Positions 6,410 to 13,615 of a stretch of 13,910 nucleotides of DNA are shown here, piece by piece; within the stretch, counting starts at the first letter, position 1; each line of letters begins with the position of its first letter. This stretch comes from DATGYC01 sp035298385 (lineage in GTDB: Bacteria > Bacillota > Sulfobacillia > Symbiobacteriales > Symbiobacteriaceae): NCBI GenBank assembly GCA_035298385.1, contig DATGYC010000103.1, positions 1 through 13,910 on the forward strand, in the 5' to 3' direction. The translations under genes and the position numbers were made by a program. Below the pieces are notes generated by a model. The model saw only the letters and a list, made by a program, of their open reading frames with translations, was not told the DNA's origin and made no database searches.

Positions 6410-7168
6410 TCAGACGCCGCAGAACTCCACAATGCGGGTCGCCAGCCGCTCCGGCGCCTCCACCGGCGCCGAGTGCCCAACATCCTCCCAAACCTCAAGC
6501 ACAGCGTTCGGCAGCGCCGCCGCCATCCGCTCCATCATCGCCCGCGTCACAAGCGGATCCTGGGCGCCCCAGAGCACCAAGGTCGGCTGCCTCAGCGAGC
6601 TAGCAACCCCCGAGAGGTCCATCTCGTAGAGCGCCCGCCCATGCCGAATCCGGGCCGGCCCCGACTTGGTGACCGACTCCTCGACCAAGCGCTCGTAGAA
6701 CTCGTCCTTCGGCGCCGTCGGCATCATCAGCCCTAGGGCGTAGCGCAGGACCGCCTCCGGCACCTCGACGTACGCCTCCGGTCCAAGCCGCAGCCCATCG
6801 ATCGGCGCCGAGTTGATCAGGACCAGCCGCTCCACCAGGGCCGGATACTCGGCCGCCACCTGGAGCGCAATCCCACCCGCGAGGGAGTGACCAACGATCA
6901 CGGCCTGATCTAGTTCCATCGCCCCCAAGAAGAGGGCGACATCCTGAGCCAGATCACTCATCGTCCACTCGCCCGCGGGCTTCGTCGAGTCGCCACAGCC
7001 CCGCAGGTCGGGCGCCAGGATCCGCCACCCGCTCGGCAGATGCGGGATCACCCGCTCCCACCAGAGCGACGAGGCCGTATTGCCATGCAGGAGCAGCAAG
7101 GTTCGCTCCCCCGCCCCCGCCTCACGATAGAAGAGCTCCATCCCGTTCGAGAGCTGAACCAACGGCAT
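6410..7168 (-). CDS. Alpha/beta-fold hydrolase (first of two in the cluster)
   Basis: The 252-residue protein has a complete alpha/beta-hydrolase triad: Ser95 in GHSLAGG (residues 93-99), Asp204 in WGAQDPLV and His232 in GHSAPVE. The oxyanion motif LLLHGNTASS is at about 25-34 and PDLRGCGDSTKP at about 53-64. This pattern fits lactonases such as 3-oxoadipate enol-lactonase, esterases and C-C bond hydrolases; the substrate is unknown. The ATG at 7168 follows the LivM stop codon with no gap, and GGAGG lies 8 bases upstream, so it is cotranslated with the importer. That is unusual for a plain amino-acid importer and points to a catabolic role linked to uptake. It shares fold and triad layout with the hydrolase at 4383-5165, but the two differ strongly in sequence and are not a recent duplication. 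Confidence 0.88.
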   Translation of the reverse strand: MPLVQLSNGMELFYREAGAGERTLLLLHGNTASSLWWERVIPHLPSGWRILAPDLRGCGDSTKPAGEWTMSDLAQDVALFLGAMELDQAVIVGHSLAGGIALQVAAEYPALVERLVLINSAPIDGLRLGPEAYVEVPEAVLRYALGLMMPTAPKDEFYERLVEESVTKSGPARIRHGRALYEMDLSGVASSLRQPTLVLWGAQDPLVTRAMMERMAAALPNAVLEVWEDVGHSAPVEAPERLATRIVEFCGV

Positions 7169-8203
7169 CTAGGCCGCCTCCTTCCGCTCGCTCCCCGGCA
7201 CCAACCGCCCAAAGACCTGCTTCAGCCGCGAGCTACTGGCCCCAACCACACCGGCGGGCAGGAACATCACCGTGGCGATGTAGATCACACCCAACAGGAG
7301 CGGCCAGCGGGCGAAGAGCGGCGAAGCCGAGGCGAACGAGGGCAGCACGTAGGAGAGCAGCCGCACGATGGCGGCGCCCACGACCGGACCCGTCAAGGTG
7401 CCCACCCCACCGAGGATCGTCATCAGGAGCACGTCGATCGTCGGGCCAGAGCCAGCCATCGAGGCCGCCGCAAACCGGCTACCGACGGTCACCTGCGCCA
7501 CGCCGGCAAAGGCGGCGATCATGCCCGCAAGGGTCAGGGCGCCCACCTTGTAAGCGGTGACGTTGAAGCCCAGGGCGATCGCCCGATCCTCATTCTCCCG
7601 AATCGAGGCCAGGACCCGCCCGAACTGGGAGCGGGTGATCCGCCGCATCAGGATGAAGGCGAGGATCAAGCCCAGCAGCGCCAGGTAGTAGCCGTTGATG
7701 CGGCTCGCCATCCAGAGAGGGACCGTCACAGAGAGGCCGTCCTCACCACCGGTGATCTTCGAGCCCTTTAGGATCAGCACGTGGCCGACCTCCGCAAAGG
7801 CGAGGGTGATCATCGCAAAGCCATGCCCCTTCAGCCGGAGCGAGAGGGAGCCCACCACCGCCGAGATCAGCGCCCCGGCAAGGAGCGCCGCCAGGATCAT
7901 CGCCCAGAGCGGGAAGCCCAGCTTCATCACGCCGATCGCCACCGCATAGGAGCCGACCGCCATGAAGAGCGAGTGGCCAAACGAGACGATGCCGGTAAAG
8001 CCCAAGAGCAGATCATAGGAGAGGGCGAAGATCGCCCAGATGAAGATGTCGGTGCTACGCTGCAGCCAGTGCGTCGGCAGCCAGTCCTGTGGACCGATCA
8101 GCCCCATCCCCGCCAGCAGACGGGGCAGCGGCCCGATCAAGAAGAGCGCCGCCAGGAGCCAGAGCTTGCCGTCACGACGAAGGAATCGCTTGATTGCCGC
8201 CAT
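7169..8203 (-). CDS. livM: Branched-chain amino acid-type ABC transporter permease LivM
   Basis: The 344-residue membrane protein has many hydrophobic segments and the LivM hallmarks GFTGIVSFGHSLFMAVGSY (about residues 68-86), SIRENEDRAIALGFNV followed by KVGALTLAGMIAAFAGV, and LGGVGTLTGPVVGA near the C-terminus. With LivH it forms the membrane channel of a hydrophobic-amino-acid-transport (HAAT) importer. The ATG at 8203 comes one base after the LivH stop codon and has GGAGG about 10 bases upstream. HAAT systems import leucine, isoleucine and valine, but relatives import amides, urea and aromatic or cyclic acids, so leucine should not be assumed here. Confidence 0.93.
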   Translation of the reverse strand: MAAIKRFLRRDGKLWLLAALFLIGPLPRLLAGMGLIGPQDWLPTHWLQRSTDIFIWAIFALSYDLLLGFTGIVSFGHSLFMAVGSYAVAIGVMKLGFPLWAMILAALLAGALISAVVGSLSLRLKGHGFAMITLAFAEVGHVLILKGSKITGGEDGLSVTVPLWMASRINGYYLALLGLILAFILMRRITRSQFGRVLASIRENEDRAIALGFNVTAYKVGALTLAGMIAAFAGVAQVTVGSRFAAASMAGSGPTIDVLLMTILGGVGTLTGPVVGAAIVRLLSYVLPSFASASPLFARWPLLLGVIYIATVMFLPAGVVGASSSRLKQVFGRLVPGSERKEAA

Positions 8204-8204
8204 C

Positions 8205-9110
8205 CTAGCCAGCCCTCCTTCCGCTCAGGTTGAAGAGCCCTTCCGGCCGGAGGAGCAGGACCAGGACCATCATGCCGACCGGGGCGATGCCCGCCCACTG
8301 CGGCGAGAGCCAGGGGGCGAACTGCTCGGTCAGCCCGAGCACGATGGCGCCAAGTGCCGTCCCAACCGGCGAGCCGAAGCCGCCCATCACGACGACGATG
8401 AACGCCTTCAACAGAAACTCCCCGCCCATCTGCGGGAAGACACCCATGAAGGGCGCCGTGGCCATGCCGGCCATGCCAGCGAGGGCGGCGCCGAAGGCGA
8501 AGACGAGGGTGAAGACCTCGCGCACGTTGATGCCCAGGGTCTGCACCATCCCGGCGTCCTGGACACCCGCCCGGATGATGATGCCGATCTTGGTCCGGTT
8601 GATCACCCACCAGACGACCCCCATCATCAGGAGGCCGAAGCCGATCAGGAAGGCCCGGTAGAGCGCAAAGGGCTGATCGCCAATCTGAACCGTGCCAGCC
8701 AGCCCCGGCACGATCACGCTCCCCTGGCTGTTCGGCGACCAGATCAGCTTGACCGACTCATCGATGACCAGGATCAGCCCGATCGTCAGCAGCACCAGGA
8801 AGAGCGGCCGCTTGTAGAGCGGGCGGATCAGGAAGCGCTCGACGACGTAGCCGATGGCGCCGCAGGCGAGGGCGCCCGCCAGCATCGCCAGGAAGAAGGA
8901 CCAGGTCGGGGCCGTCCCAATGGCGGGGTTACCAAAGCGGCGGAAGACCGCCAGCCCGACGTAGGCGCCCACCATGAAGAAGGAGCCATGGGCAAAGTTC
9001 AGCACATGCATCAGGCCGAAGATCACCGAGAGCCCCACCGCCACGAGGAAGTAGAGCATCCCGATCGCCAGGCCGTTTAAGATCAAGGTCAGAAACAGAG
9101 AGCCCGACAT
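8205..9110 (-). CDS. livH: Branched-chain amino acid-type ABC transporter permease LivH
   Basis: The 301-residue membrane protein starts with a hydrophobic helix and carries the LivH hallmark VGLSVIFGLMHVLNFAHGSF followed by FMVGAYVG (about residues 25-52). Conserved segments VVMGGFGSPVGTALGAIVLG and the C-terminal LVLLLRPEGLF are also present. It pairs with LivM in the membrane. The ATG at 9110 overlaps the LivF stop by one base (TGATG), with GGAGG 8 bases upstream. The gene order ATPase-ATPase-LivH-LivM differs from E. coli livKHMGF but is common for HAAT systems elsewhere. Confidence 0.93.
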   Translation of the reverse strand: MSGSLFLTLILNGLAIGMLYFLVAVGLSVIFGLMHVLNFAHGSFFMVGAYVGLAVFRRFGNPAIGTAPTWSFFLAMLAGALACGAIGYVVERFLIRPLYKRPLFLVLLTIGLILVIDESVKLIWSPNSQGSVIVPGLAGTVQIGDQPFALYRAFLIGFGLLMMGVVWWVINRTKIGIIIRAGVQDAGMVQTLGINVREVFTLVFAFGAALAGMAGMATAPFMGVFPQMGGEFLLKAFIVVVMGGFGSPVGTALGAIVLGLTEQFAPWLSPQWAGIAPVGMMVLVLLLRPEGLFNLSGRRAG

Positions 9111-9850
9111 CAGCCAGCCCTCCCCACGCCAAGATAGCGGTTCTGCAGCTCCGGCGAGGCCATCAGGTCCGCCATCACTCCGGCCCAGACCGTGCGACCG
9201 TCATCGAGGACCGTCGCCCGGTCACCCACCGCAGCCGCCAGCCAGAGGTTCTGCTCCACCAAGACGATCGTCGTCTGGCGCTTCAGCTCCTTGAGCGCCC
9301 CCGCCAGTTGCTCCACCACGATGGGCGCCAGTCCCTTGGACGGCTCATCGATCAGGAGGAGCTTGTTCTCGGGCACCAGGGCCCGACCAATGGCTAGCAT
9401 CTGCTGCTGCCCGCCCGAGAGCCGGCCACCCTTCTGTTGCCAGAAGCGCTCCAGATCCGGGAAGAGCTTGACCAGCCAGTCCTTCTTGGCCGCCAGGTCG
9501 CCCCGCTTCCGCTCCGCCAGGCGCAGGTTCTCCTCGACGGTCAGGTCGACGAAGACCCCGCGATCCTCCGGTACGTAGCCGATGCCGAGCCGGGCCACCT
9601 GGTGGGCCGGGCGCCCGCCGATATTGGTCAGCGCCGGGCCTGCACCCGCACCGCCGCCCGCCAGCCCAATCGTCCCCGACTTTGGCGCCAGCAGCCCGAT
9701 GATCGTCTTCAGCGTCGTCGACTTGCCAGCCCCGTTGCGGCCCAGCAGGCAGGTGACCCCGCCCTGCTCGACCGTCAGGTTCACCCCCTGCAGGATGTGA
9801 AACTGGCCAATATAGGTGTGAAGGTCTTTGACCTGGAGAATCTCACTCAT
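9110..9850 (-). CDS. livF: Branched-chain amino acid-type ABC transporter ATP-binding protein LivF
   Basis: The 246-residue ATPase has Walker A GRNGAGKST (residues 37-45), the signature LSGGQ (145-149) and Walker B LLLIDEP (164-170). The LivF-type stretch GIGYVPEDRGVFVDLTVEENL confirms the family. A glycine/alanine-rich stretch at about residues 64-80 (AGGGAGAGPALTNIGG) replaces the usual short loop before HQVARLG and looks several residues longer than typical. The ATG at 9850 lies 8 bases inside the end of livG, with GGAGG about 10 bases upstream. It works with LivG as the motor of the LivHM channel. Confidence 0.93.
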   Translation of the reverse strand: MSEILQVKDLHTYIGQFHILQGVNLTVEQGGVTCLLGRNGAGKSTTLKTIIGLLAPKSGTIGLAGGGAGAGPALTNIGGRPAHQVARLGIGYVPEDRGVFVDLTVEENLRLAERKRGDLAAKKDWLVKLFPDLERFWQQKGGRLSGGQQQMLAIGRALVPENKLLLIDEPSKGLAPIVVEQLAGALKELKRQTTIVLVEQNLWLAAAVGDRATVLDDGRTVWAGVMADLMASPELQNRYLGVGRAG

Positions 9851-10619
9851 GTAGGACGACGCCTCCTTCCGGAGCCAGCCCGCCCAGATAGGCGGCCCGC
9901 ACCACCGGGTCAGCCGCCACGGCGGCAGGGGCGCCCTCCGCGATCACCGCGCCGGACTTCATCACGGTCACCTTGTCCGACAGGGCCAGGATCAGGTCCA
10001 TCTTGTGCTCGACCATCAGGATCGTCTTGCCCATCGCCTTGATCCGCTCGATCACGCGGATCACAGCTGGGACGTCATCATGCGACATGCCCGCCGTGGG
10101 CTCGTCCAGCAGCAGGAGTTCCGCCTGCGCCGCCAGGAGCATCGCAATCTCTAGCTGCCGCTTCTCCCCGTGCGCCAGGACGGTCGCGGGGGAGGACTCA
10201 CGTTCGGACAGACCAACCTCGGCCAGGACAGAGCGGGCCTCGTCGGCCCAGGCGCCCCCATCGCCAAAGGCGCGCAGGAAGTTATAGCGCTGGGTCCGGT
10301 GCGCCTGCACGGCCAGCCGGACGTTCTCCAGCACGGTCAGGTTCGGGAAGACGTTCGTGATCTGGAACGACCGCCCCATCCCCTTACGGGTGATCTGGTA
10401 CGGCTTCAGCCCCGTGATTCGCTCACCCTTGAAGATGACGTCGCCTGACGTTGGCCGGTAGAGGCCAAAGATCAGGTTAAAGAGCGTCGTCTTGCCAGCG
10501 CCATTCGGCCCGATCACGGAATGGAAGGTGCCGGGCGCCACGCCCAGGTCAACCCCATCCACGGCGACGAGTCCGCCAAAGCGGACCGTTAGCGCCTTGG
10601 TCTCCAGAATGAAGGCCAT
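9843..10619 (-). CDS. livG: Branched-chain amino acid-type ABC transporter ATP-binding protein LivG
   Basis: The 258-residue ATPase has Walker A GPNGAGKTT (residues 37-45), the Q-loop region FQITNVFPNLTVLENV and the variant signature LAHGEKRQ (148-155). Walker B LLLLDEPTAG is at 168-177 and the switch histidine at 205 (MVEHKMD). The hydrophobic stretch LEIAMLL after the signature is typical of LivG/UrtD proteins. The ATG at 10619 has no recognisable Shine-Dalgarno sequence; the leader just before it is CTCGTGTACTAG, and a hairpin lies 10 bases upstream. Initiation may therefore be weaker than for the binding protein. A urea-type UrtD role is possible by motif but not supported by any neighbour. 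Confidence 0.92.
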   Translation of the reverse strand: MAFILETKALTVRFGGLVAVDGVDLGVAPGTFHSVIGPNGAGKTTLFNLIFGLYRPTSGDVIFKGERITGLKPYQITRKGMGRSFQITNVFPNLTVLENVRLAVQAHRTQRYNFLRAFGDGGAWADEARSVLAEVGLSERESSPATVLAHGEKRQLEIAMLLAAQAELLLLDEPTAGMSHDDVPAVIRVIERIKAMGKTILMVEHKMDLILALSDKVTVMKSGAVIAEGAPAAVAADPVVRAAYLGGLAPEGGVVLHE

Positions 10620-10628
10620 CTAGTACAC

Positions 10629-10654
10629 GAGGGGCGGACCAAGGCCCGCCCCTC
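10629..10654 (-). promoter_or_regulatory. Intercistronic hairpin between the binding-protein gene and livG
   Basis: A 9-bp perfect stem (GAGGGGCGG at 10629-10637 with 10646-10654) and 8-base loop lie between the binding-protein stop and the livG start. No T-run follows on the minus strand. Such hairpins after binding-protein genes commonly stabilise the upstream message or attenuate transcription, giving more binding protein than membrane components. That role is inferred here. Confidence 0.6.
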
Positions 10655-10671
10655 TCCCTCCCTTGCCTGGA

Positions 10672-11919
10672 CTACTTCTTGGCCGTGACCGGCGGCGCGG
10701 TCTCAGACGGCTTCAGCTCCTGGATCAGCTTCGGGGTCGGGAAGTCGAAGCCCGGGTTCATCGCCAGCTCAACGATGTACATCGTCTGCAGAGCCTGGTG
10801 ATCCTCCTTGCGGAACTCGTACTCGCCCTTCGGCCCCTGGAACTTCATGCCCTCCATCGCCGCAATCAGCTTGTCAGCGTTCGCTTCGCCACCAGTCTTC
10901 TTCAGACCCTCGACGATCGCGATACCAGCCGCCATGCCGCCGCCGGTGAAGAGGTCGGGCAGCTCACCGTTGAACTTCTCCTTGTGCTTGGTGACGAGGT
11001 AGTCGTTGACGGCGTTCTTCGGCAGGGTGTGGAAGTACTTGACCATGCCGGTCATGCCCGCAGCCTTCGGGCCCATCGTCTTCATGGCCGCGAAGTCAGC
11101 GATGCCGCCGGTCACCTTGACCTTCTGGTAGACGCCCTGCTCACCAGCCTGCTGGAAGAGCTGCGTACCGTTGGCGCCGGCCCAGTGGACGACCAGGACC
11201 TCGGGCTGCTTGGCCAGGATCTGCTGGAAGTAGGGGGTAAAGTCGGTCGTGTCCTGCGGGATCAGGAGGGTCTCAACGGTCGCACCGTTGGCCTTCTCGA
11301 TCGCCTCCCAGGCGGCCGTAGAGGACTTGCCGAAGGTGTTGTCCTGGCCGAGCTGCATGATCTTCTTGCCGAGCTTGGTGGCGCCCACGGCGCCAGCGAG
11401 GGCGTCCTGGCTGGTGTTCGCGCCAGTCCGGAAGAGGTACTTGGTGAAGTCGACGCCGGTCAGGGTGTCGGCCGCGGCCGGCTCCGCCATGAAGATCTTC
11501 TGGTACTGGTTGATTATCGGGAGGATCGCCGTGGCGATACCCGAAGAGACCGTGCCCTGGATGATATCGGCCTTCCACTCGGTGATCGCCTGCTCGGCCA
11601 TCGCCTTGCCGGTGTCCGCCTTGCCTTGGTCGTCATAGACCTTCAGCTCGATCTTGTGGCCGTTGACCTCCATCTTGCCGCCGGTCGCGTAGTCAAGACC
11701 GATCTCCAGGCCGCGCAGTTCGTGCGTGCCCCAGGCCTCGAACGCGCCGCTGCGGGAGGTGACGACAGCGATCTTGATCGGATTCTTCGGCGCTTCAGCC
11801 TTAGCAGGTTCCTGCGCCTTCGGCGTCTCCGCCGGCTTGCTCGCGGTGCAGCCCGTCAGGGCGACCGTCAGCGAAAGGAGGGCGATCGCCGTGGCCTTGG
11901 ACCAGTTACGAGTCGACAT
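10672..11919 (-). CDS. livK: Branched-chain amino acid-type ABC transporter substrate-binding lipoprotein
   Basis: The 415-residue protein has a lipoprotein signal peptide (MSTRNWSKAT, a hydrophobic core, then LTGC with the lipid-bearing cysteine at residue 24). A Lys/Pro/Glu/Ala-rich linker to about residue 45 follows. The mature domain is a type I periplasmic-binding fold of the LivJ/LivK group, seen in IKIAVVTSRSGAFEAWGTHELRG, DIIQGTVSSGIATAILPIIN and VLVVHWAGANG. It binds the ligand outside the cell for LivHMGF. I chose the ATG at 11919, with GAGGGG just upstream. An ATG at 11931 (MRGT...) lacks correct spacing, and a frame reaching 12147 overlaps the regulator gene and lacks a signal sequence at its start. 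HAAT binding proteins recognise amino acids, amides or aromatic acids; the ligand here is open. Confidence 0.93.
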   Translation of the reverse strand: MSTRNWSKATAIALLSLTVALTGCTASKPAETPKAQEPAKAEAPKNPIKIAVVTSRSGAFEAWGTHELRGLEIGLDYATGGKMEVNGHKIELKVYDDQGKADTGKAMAEQAITEWKADIIQGTVSSGIATAILPIINQYQKIFMAEPAAADTLTGVDFTKYLFRTGANTSQDALAGAVGATKLGKKIMQLGQDNTFGKSSTAAWEAIEKANGATVETLLIPQDTTDFTPYFQQILAKQPEVLVVHWAGANGTQLFQQAGEQGVYQKVKVTGGIADFAAMKTMGPKAAGMTGMVKYFHTLPKNAVNDYLVTKHKEKFNGELPDLFTGGGMAAGIAIVEGLKKTGGEANADKLIAAMEGMKFQGPKGEYEFRKEDHQALQTMYIVELAMNPGFDFPTPKLIQELKPSETAPPVTAKK

Positions 11920-12029
11920 GGTTCCCCTCATCCCCTCTGTGATGTCTATCTTTGAGGCGCTCCCGGCCGGCTGTGAGGACCTGCCGGGCACCATTCCCCC
12001 GTATGTAGGAGCCCGTAAGGCTCCGCCCG

Positions 12030-12632
12030 CTACTCTTTGCGCATCCCACGAGTCAGGATGTCGATCAGGGCGCCCGGGTCCGCTTGATTCCCGTCCTGCC
12101 AGAGGATGTACCGCTGGCCGGTGTAGTCCGAGACCGCCATCAGGCACCAGGCGAGCAACTCGGGGTCGACCGAACGGATCTCCCCGCGCTCCATCGCCTG
12201 CCGGAGCCGGTTCTGGTAGCCCTTCGCAAGGCGCTCGTAGTACCAGCGGTAGAGCTCCTCGTCGACGAACTCCGCCTGCCGGATGATCCGGTAGAGGTTG
12301 CGGTGCTGGTCGACGAAACGGTAGAACGCCTCGATACCCAGGCGCTCGGCCTCTAGGCGGTTCGGCGCCGCTTTGGCCGCGGCTTCAGTCGCCGTACGGA
12401 GCTCGTGACTGAGATGATGGACCAAGGCCTTGAAGATCTCGACCTTCCCAGCAAAGTAGAGGTAGAAGGTCCCCTGGGCTACCCCTGCCCCGCTCGTGAT
12501 GTCCCCGATCGAGGTATGGTAGAACCCCTTGGTCCCGAAGATCTCTTCGGCAGCCTCCATGAGCCGGCGGCGAGTCGCCTCGCCCTTGGCGCCAAGGCTT
12601 CGTTCCTTTGCTTTGGTAGCCGAATCTGACAC
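12030..12632 (-). CDS. TetR/AcrR-family transcriptional regulator
   Basis: The 200-residue protein has the TetR N-terminal DNA-binding domain: TRRRLMEAAEEIFGTKGFYHTSI with the helix-turn-helix at about residues 41-60 (DITSGAGVAQGTFYLYF). A helical ligand-binding and dimerisation domain to residue 200 follows. TetR proteins are usually repressors released by a small ligand, often an acyl-CoA or substrate of the adjacent genes. I chose GTG at 12632, which has GAGAGGTGA six bases upstream. The GTG at 12641 has no spaced ribosome binding site. The gene lies 110 bases upstream of the binding-protein gene on the same strand, so it may head the same transcript. The gap between them (11920-12029) holds no gene and no clear promoter. 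Confidence 0.92.
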   Translation of the reverse strand: MSDSATKAKERSLGAKGEATRRRLMEAAEEIFGTKGFYHTSIGDITSGAGVAQGTFYLYFAGKVEIFKALVHHLSHELRTATEAAAKAAPNRLEAERLGIEAFYRFVDQHRNLYRIIRQAEFVDEELYRWYYERLAKGYQNRLRQAMERGEIRSVDPELLAWCLMAVSDYTGQRYILWQDGNQADPGALIDILTRGMRKE

Positions 12633-12669
12633 CTGAATCACCTCTCAGTTATCTGAAATTCCACCTGTA

Positions 12670-12683
12670 AAGGAATCTTCCTT
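12670..12683. promoter_or_regulatory. Candidate operator upstream of the TetR gene
   Basis: The inverted repeat AAGGAA-TC-TTCCTT lies 38 bases upstream of the TetR-family start, in an AT-rich stretch (12633-12723) that must hold the regulator's promoter. TetR regulators often bind such dyads at their own promoters. The site is short, no clear -35/-10 pair can be fixed nearby, and no second copy was seen at the enzyme genes. Confidence 0.3.
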
Positions 12684-12723
12684 CCATGTGAACACTTTAT
12701 CTTGGATATTATCAAACTGAATA

Positions 12724-12753
12724 CAAAAATGGCGCTCTCCACTGGAGGGCGCC
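12724..12753 (-). terminator. Second rho-independent terminator of the tRNA cluster
   Basis: A 10-bp stem with one mismatch (12731-12740 with 12744-12753, GGCGCTCTCC/GGAGGGCGCC) is followed on the minus strand by ATTTTTGT. It lies 26 bases past the first terminator and would stop read-through from the rRNA/tRNA operon before the regulator gene. Confidence 0.8.
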
Positions 12754-12778
12754 CTGGTGCAAAGACCCTTATAAACGC

Positions 12779-12807
12779 AAAAAGACCCACCCAAAATGGG
12801 TGAGTCT
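12779..12807 (-). terminator. First rho-independent terminator of the tRNA cluster
   Basis: On the minus strand AGACTCACCC pairs with GGGTGGGTCT (12807-12798 with 12792-12783) around a 5-base loop, followed by a TTTTT run. It starts 7 bases after the CCA end of tRNA-Pro(CGG), the last tRNA of the cluster. Confidence 0.92.
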
Positions 12808-12813
12808 CTCTAG

Positions 12814-12891
<78 letters not shown>

Positions 12892-12905
12892 GAAAAACGC
12901 TAAAA

Positions 12906-12982
12906 TGGTCGGGCTGGCGGGATTTGAACCCACGACCTCTTCCACCCCAAGGAAGCGCGCTACCAAGCTGCGCTACAGCCCG
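12906..12982 (-). tRNA. tRNA-Pro (anticodon GGG)
   Basis: A 77-base cloverleaf with encoded CCA. The acceptor CGGGCTG pairs with CAGCCCG. The anticodon arm CTTCC-TTGGGGT-GGAAG gives anticodon GGG, which reads CCC and CCU. Its D-arm matches that of the neighbouring tRNA-Pro(CGG), so the two probably arose by duplication. Confidence 0.97.
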
Positions 12983-12997
12983 AAACAAGGAACAAAA

Positions 12998-13075
12998 TGG
13001 GCTGGACAAGGGGAGTCGAACCCCCGACCTCAGGAACCACAATCCTGCGCTCTAACCAACTGAGCTATGTCCAGC
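12998..13075 (-). tRNA. tRNA-His (anticodon GTG)
   Basis: A 78-base gene including the extra 5' G(-1), paired with C73, the identity mark of histidine tRNA. The anticodon arm CAGGA-TTGTGGT-TCCTG gives GTG. CCA is encoded. Confidence 0.97.
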
Positions 13076-13084
13076 ATATGAAAT

Positions 13085-13160
13085 TGGCAGGGGCAGTAGG
13101 ACTTGAACCCACAACCTACGGTTTTGGAGACCGTCGCTCTACCAGTTGAGCTATACCCCT
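13085..13160 (-). tRNA. tRNA-Trp (anticodon CCA)
   Basis: A 76-base cloverleaf. The acceptor AGGGGTA pairs with TGCCCCT, discriminator G, and CCA is encoded. The anticodon arm ACGGT-CTCCAAA-ACCGT gives CCA, which reads UGG. Confidence 0.97.
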
Positions 13161-13246
13161 ACGAAGTGGATCCAACTTGGTCCAGGTAAGGTTGACGTCG
13201 AGTAGCGAAAGCGCTCGATGACGACCGTCTTACAGAAGGGTGGGGT

Positions 13247-13277
13247 GTCGGGGAGGGGGGTGCTCCCCCTCCCTGAC
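13247..13277 (-). other. Long GC hairpin in the tRNA-Leu/tRNA-Trp spacer
   Basis: A near-perfect stem (GTC-GGGAGGGGG type arms, one mismatch on the minus strand) lies 5 bases past the 3' end of tRNA-Leu(CAG). It has no T-run. It may be an RNA-processing signal or partial attenuator. The rest of this 122-base spacer holds only a small GAAA-loop dyad near 13198-13217. Confidence 0.5.
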
Positions 13278-13282
13278 TTCTC

Positions 13283-13373
13283 TGGTGCGGACGGGGAGAC
13301 TTGAACTCCCACCGGGGATGATTACCCGACACGGTCCTGAGCCGTGCGCGTCTGCCGATTCCGCCACGTCCGC
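13283..13373 (-). tRNA. tRNA-Leu (anticodon CAG)
   Basis: A 91-base class II tRNA with a long variable arm (GTCGGGTAATCATCCCCGGT region). The acceptor GCGGACG pairs with CGTCCGC, and CCA is encoded. The anticodon arm CACGG-CTCAGGA-CCGTG gives CAG, which reads CUG. Confidence 0.97.
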
Positions 13374-13390
13374 ATTATAGAAAAGAAAAT

Positions 13391-13473
13391 TGGTGTCGGC
13401 GGCGGGACTTGAACCCGCACGGTCTCCCATACGCCCCTCAAACGTACGCGTCTGCCAATTCCGCCACGCCGAC
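13391..13473 (-). tRNA. tRNA-Leu (anticodon GAG)
   Basis: An 83-base class II tRNA. The acceptor GTCGGCG pairs with CGCCGAC, and CCA is encoded. The anticodon arm TACGT-TTGAGGG-GCGTA (one G-U closing pair) gives GAG, which reads CUC and CUU. Confidence 0.96.
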
Positions 13474-13478
13474 ACTAT

Positions 13479-13554
13479 TGGTGATCCTATGGGGATTCGA
13501 ACCCCAGTTTGCGCCGTGAGAGGGCGCCGTCCTAGGCCTCTAGACGATAGGACC
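13479..13554 (-). tRNA. tRNA-Glu (anticodon CTC)
   Basis: A 76-base cloverleaf starting GGTCCTATCGTCTAG, typical of tRNA-Glu, with encoded CCA. The anticodon arm GCGCC-CTCTCAC-GGCGC gives CTC, which reads GAG. It lies 5 bases upstream of tRNA-Leu(GAG). Confidence 0.96.
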
Positions 13555-13576
13555 CTATGAAAGGGTGGATGTTCCG

Positions 13577-13606
13577 CCGTTCAGGGCAATTACGTGCCCT
13601 GAACGG
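13577..13606 (-). other. 12-bp perfect hairpin in the tRNA-Gln/tRNA-Glu spacer
   Basis: CCGTTCAGGGCA (13577-13588) and its exact complement (13595-13606) enclose a 6-base loop between two tRNA genes. No T-run follows on either strand. It is probably a spacer structure for transcript processing; its function is not shown. Confidence 0.6.
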
Positions 13607-13615
13607 GGTGCATCG

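Noticed and set aside
4383..7168. The two alpha/beta hydrolases as a recent tandem duplication
   Set aside because: They share fold and triad order, but sequences around the nucleophile (GVSSGG versus GHSLAGG) and most other segments differ strongly.
7169..11919. Urea importer (UrtABCDE)
   Set aside because: LivG has an AHG-type signature and AGM segment reminiscent of UrtD, but there are no urease genes, and the neighbours are acyl-CoA enzymes.
12008..12024. Terminator between the TetR gene and the LivK-like gene
   Set aside because: The stem is only 6 bp (GGAGCC/GGCTCC) and is followed by TACATACGG, not a T-run. At most it is a weak attenuator.
11920..12147. 76-codon N-terminal extension of the LivK-like protein
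   Set aside because: It overlaps the TetR gene and would bury the lipoprotein signal peptide far from the N-terminus. GAGGGG is correctly placed for ATG 11919.
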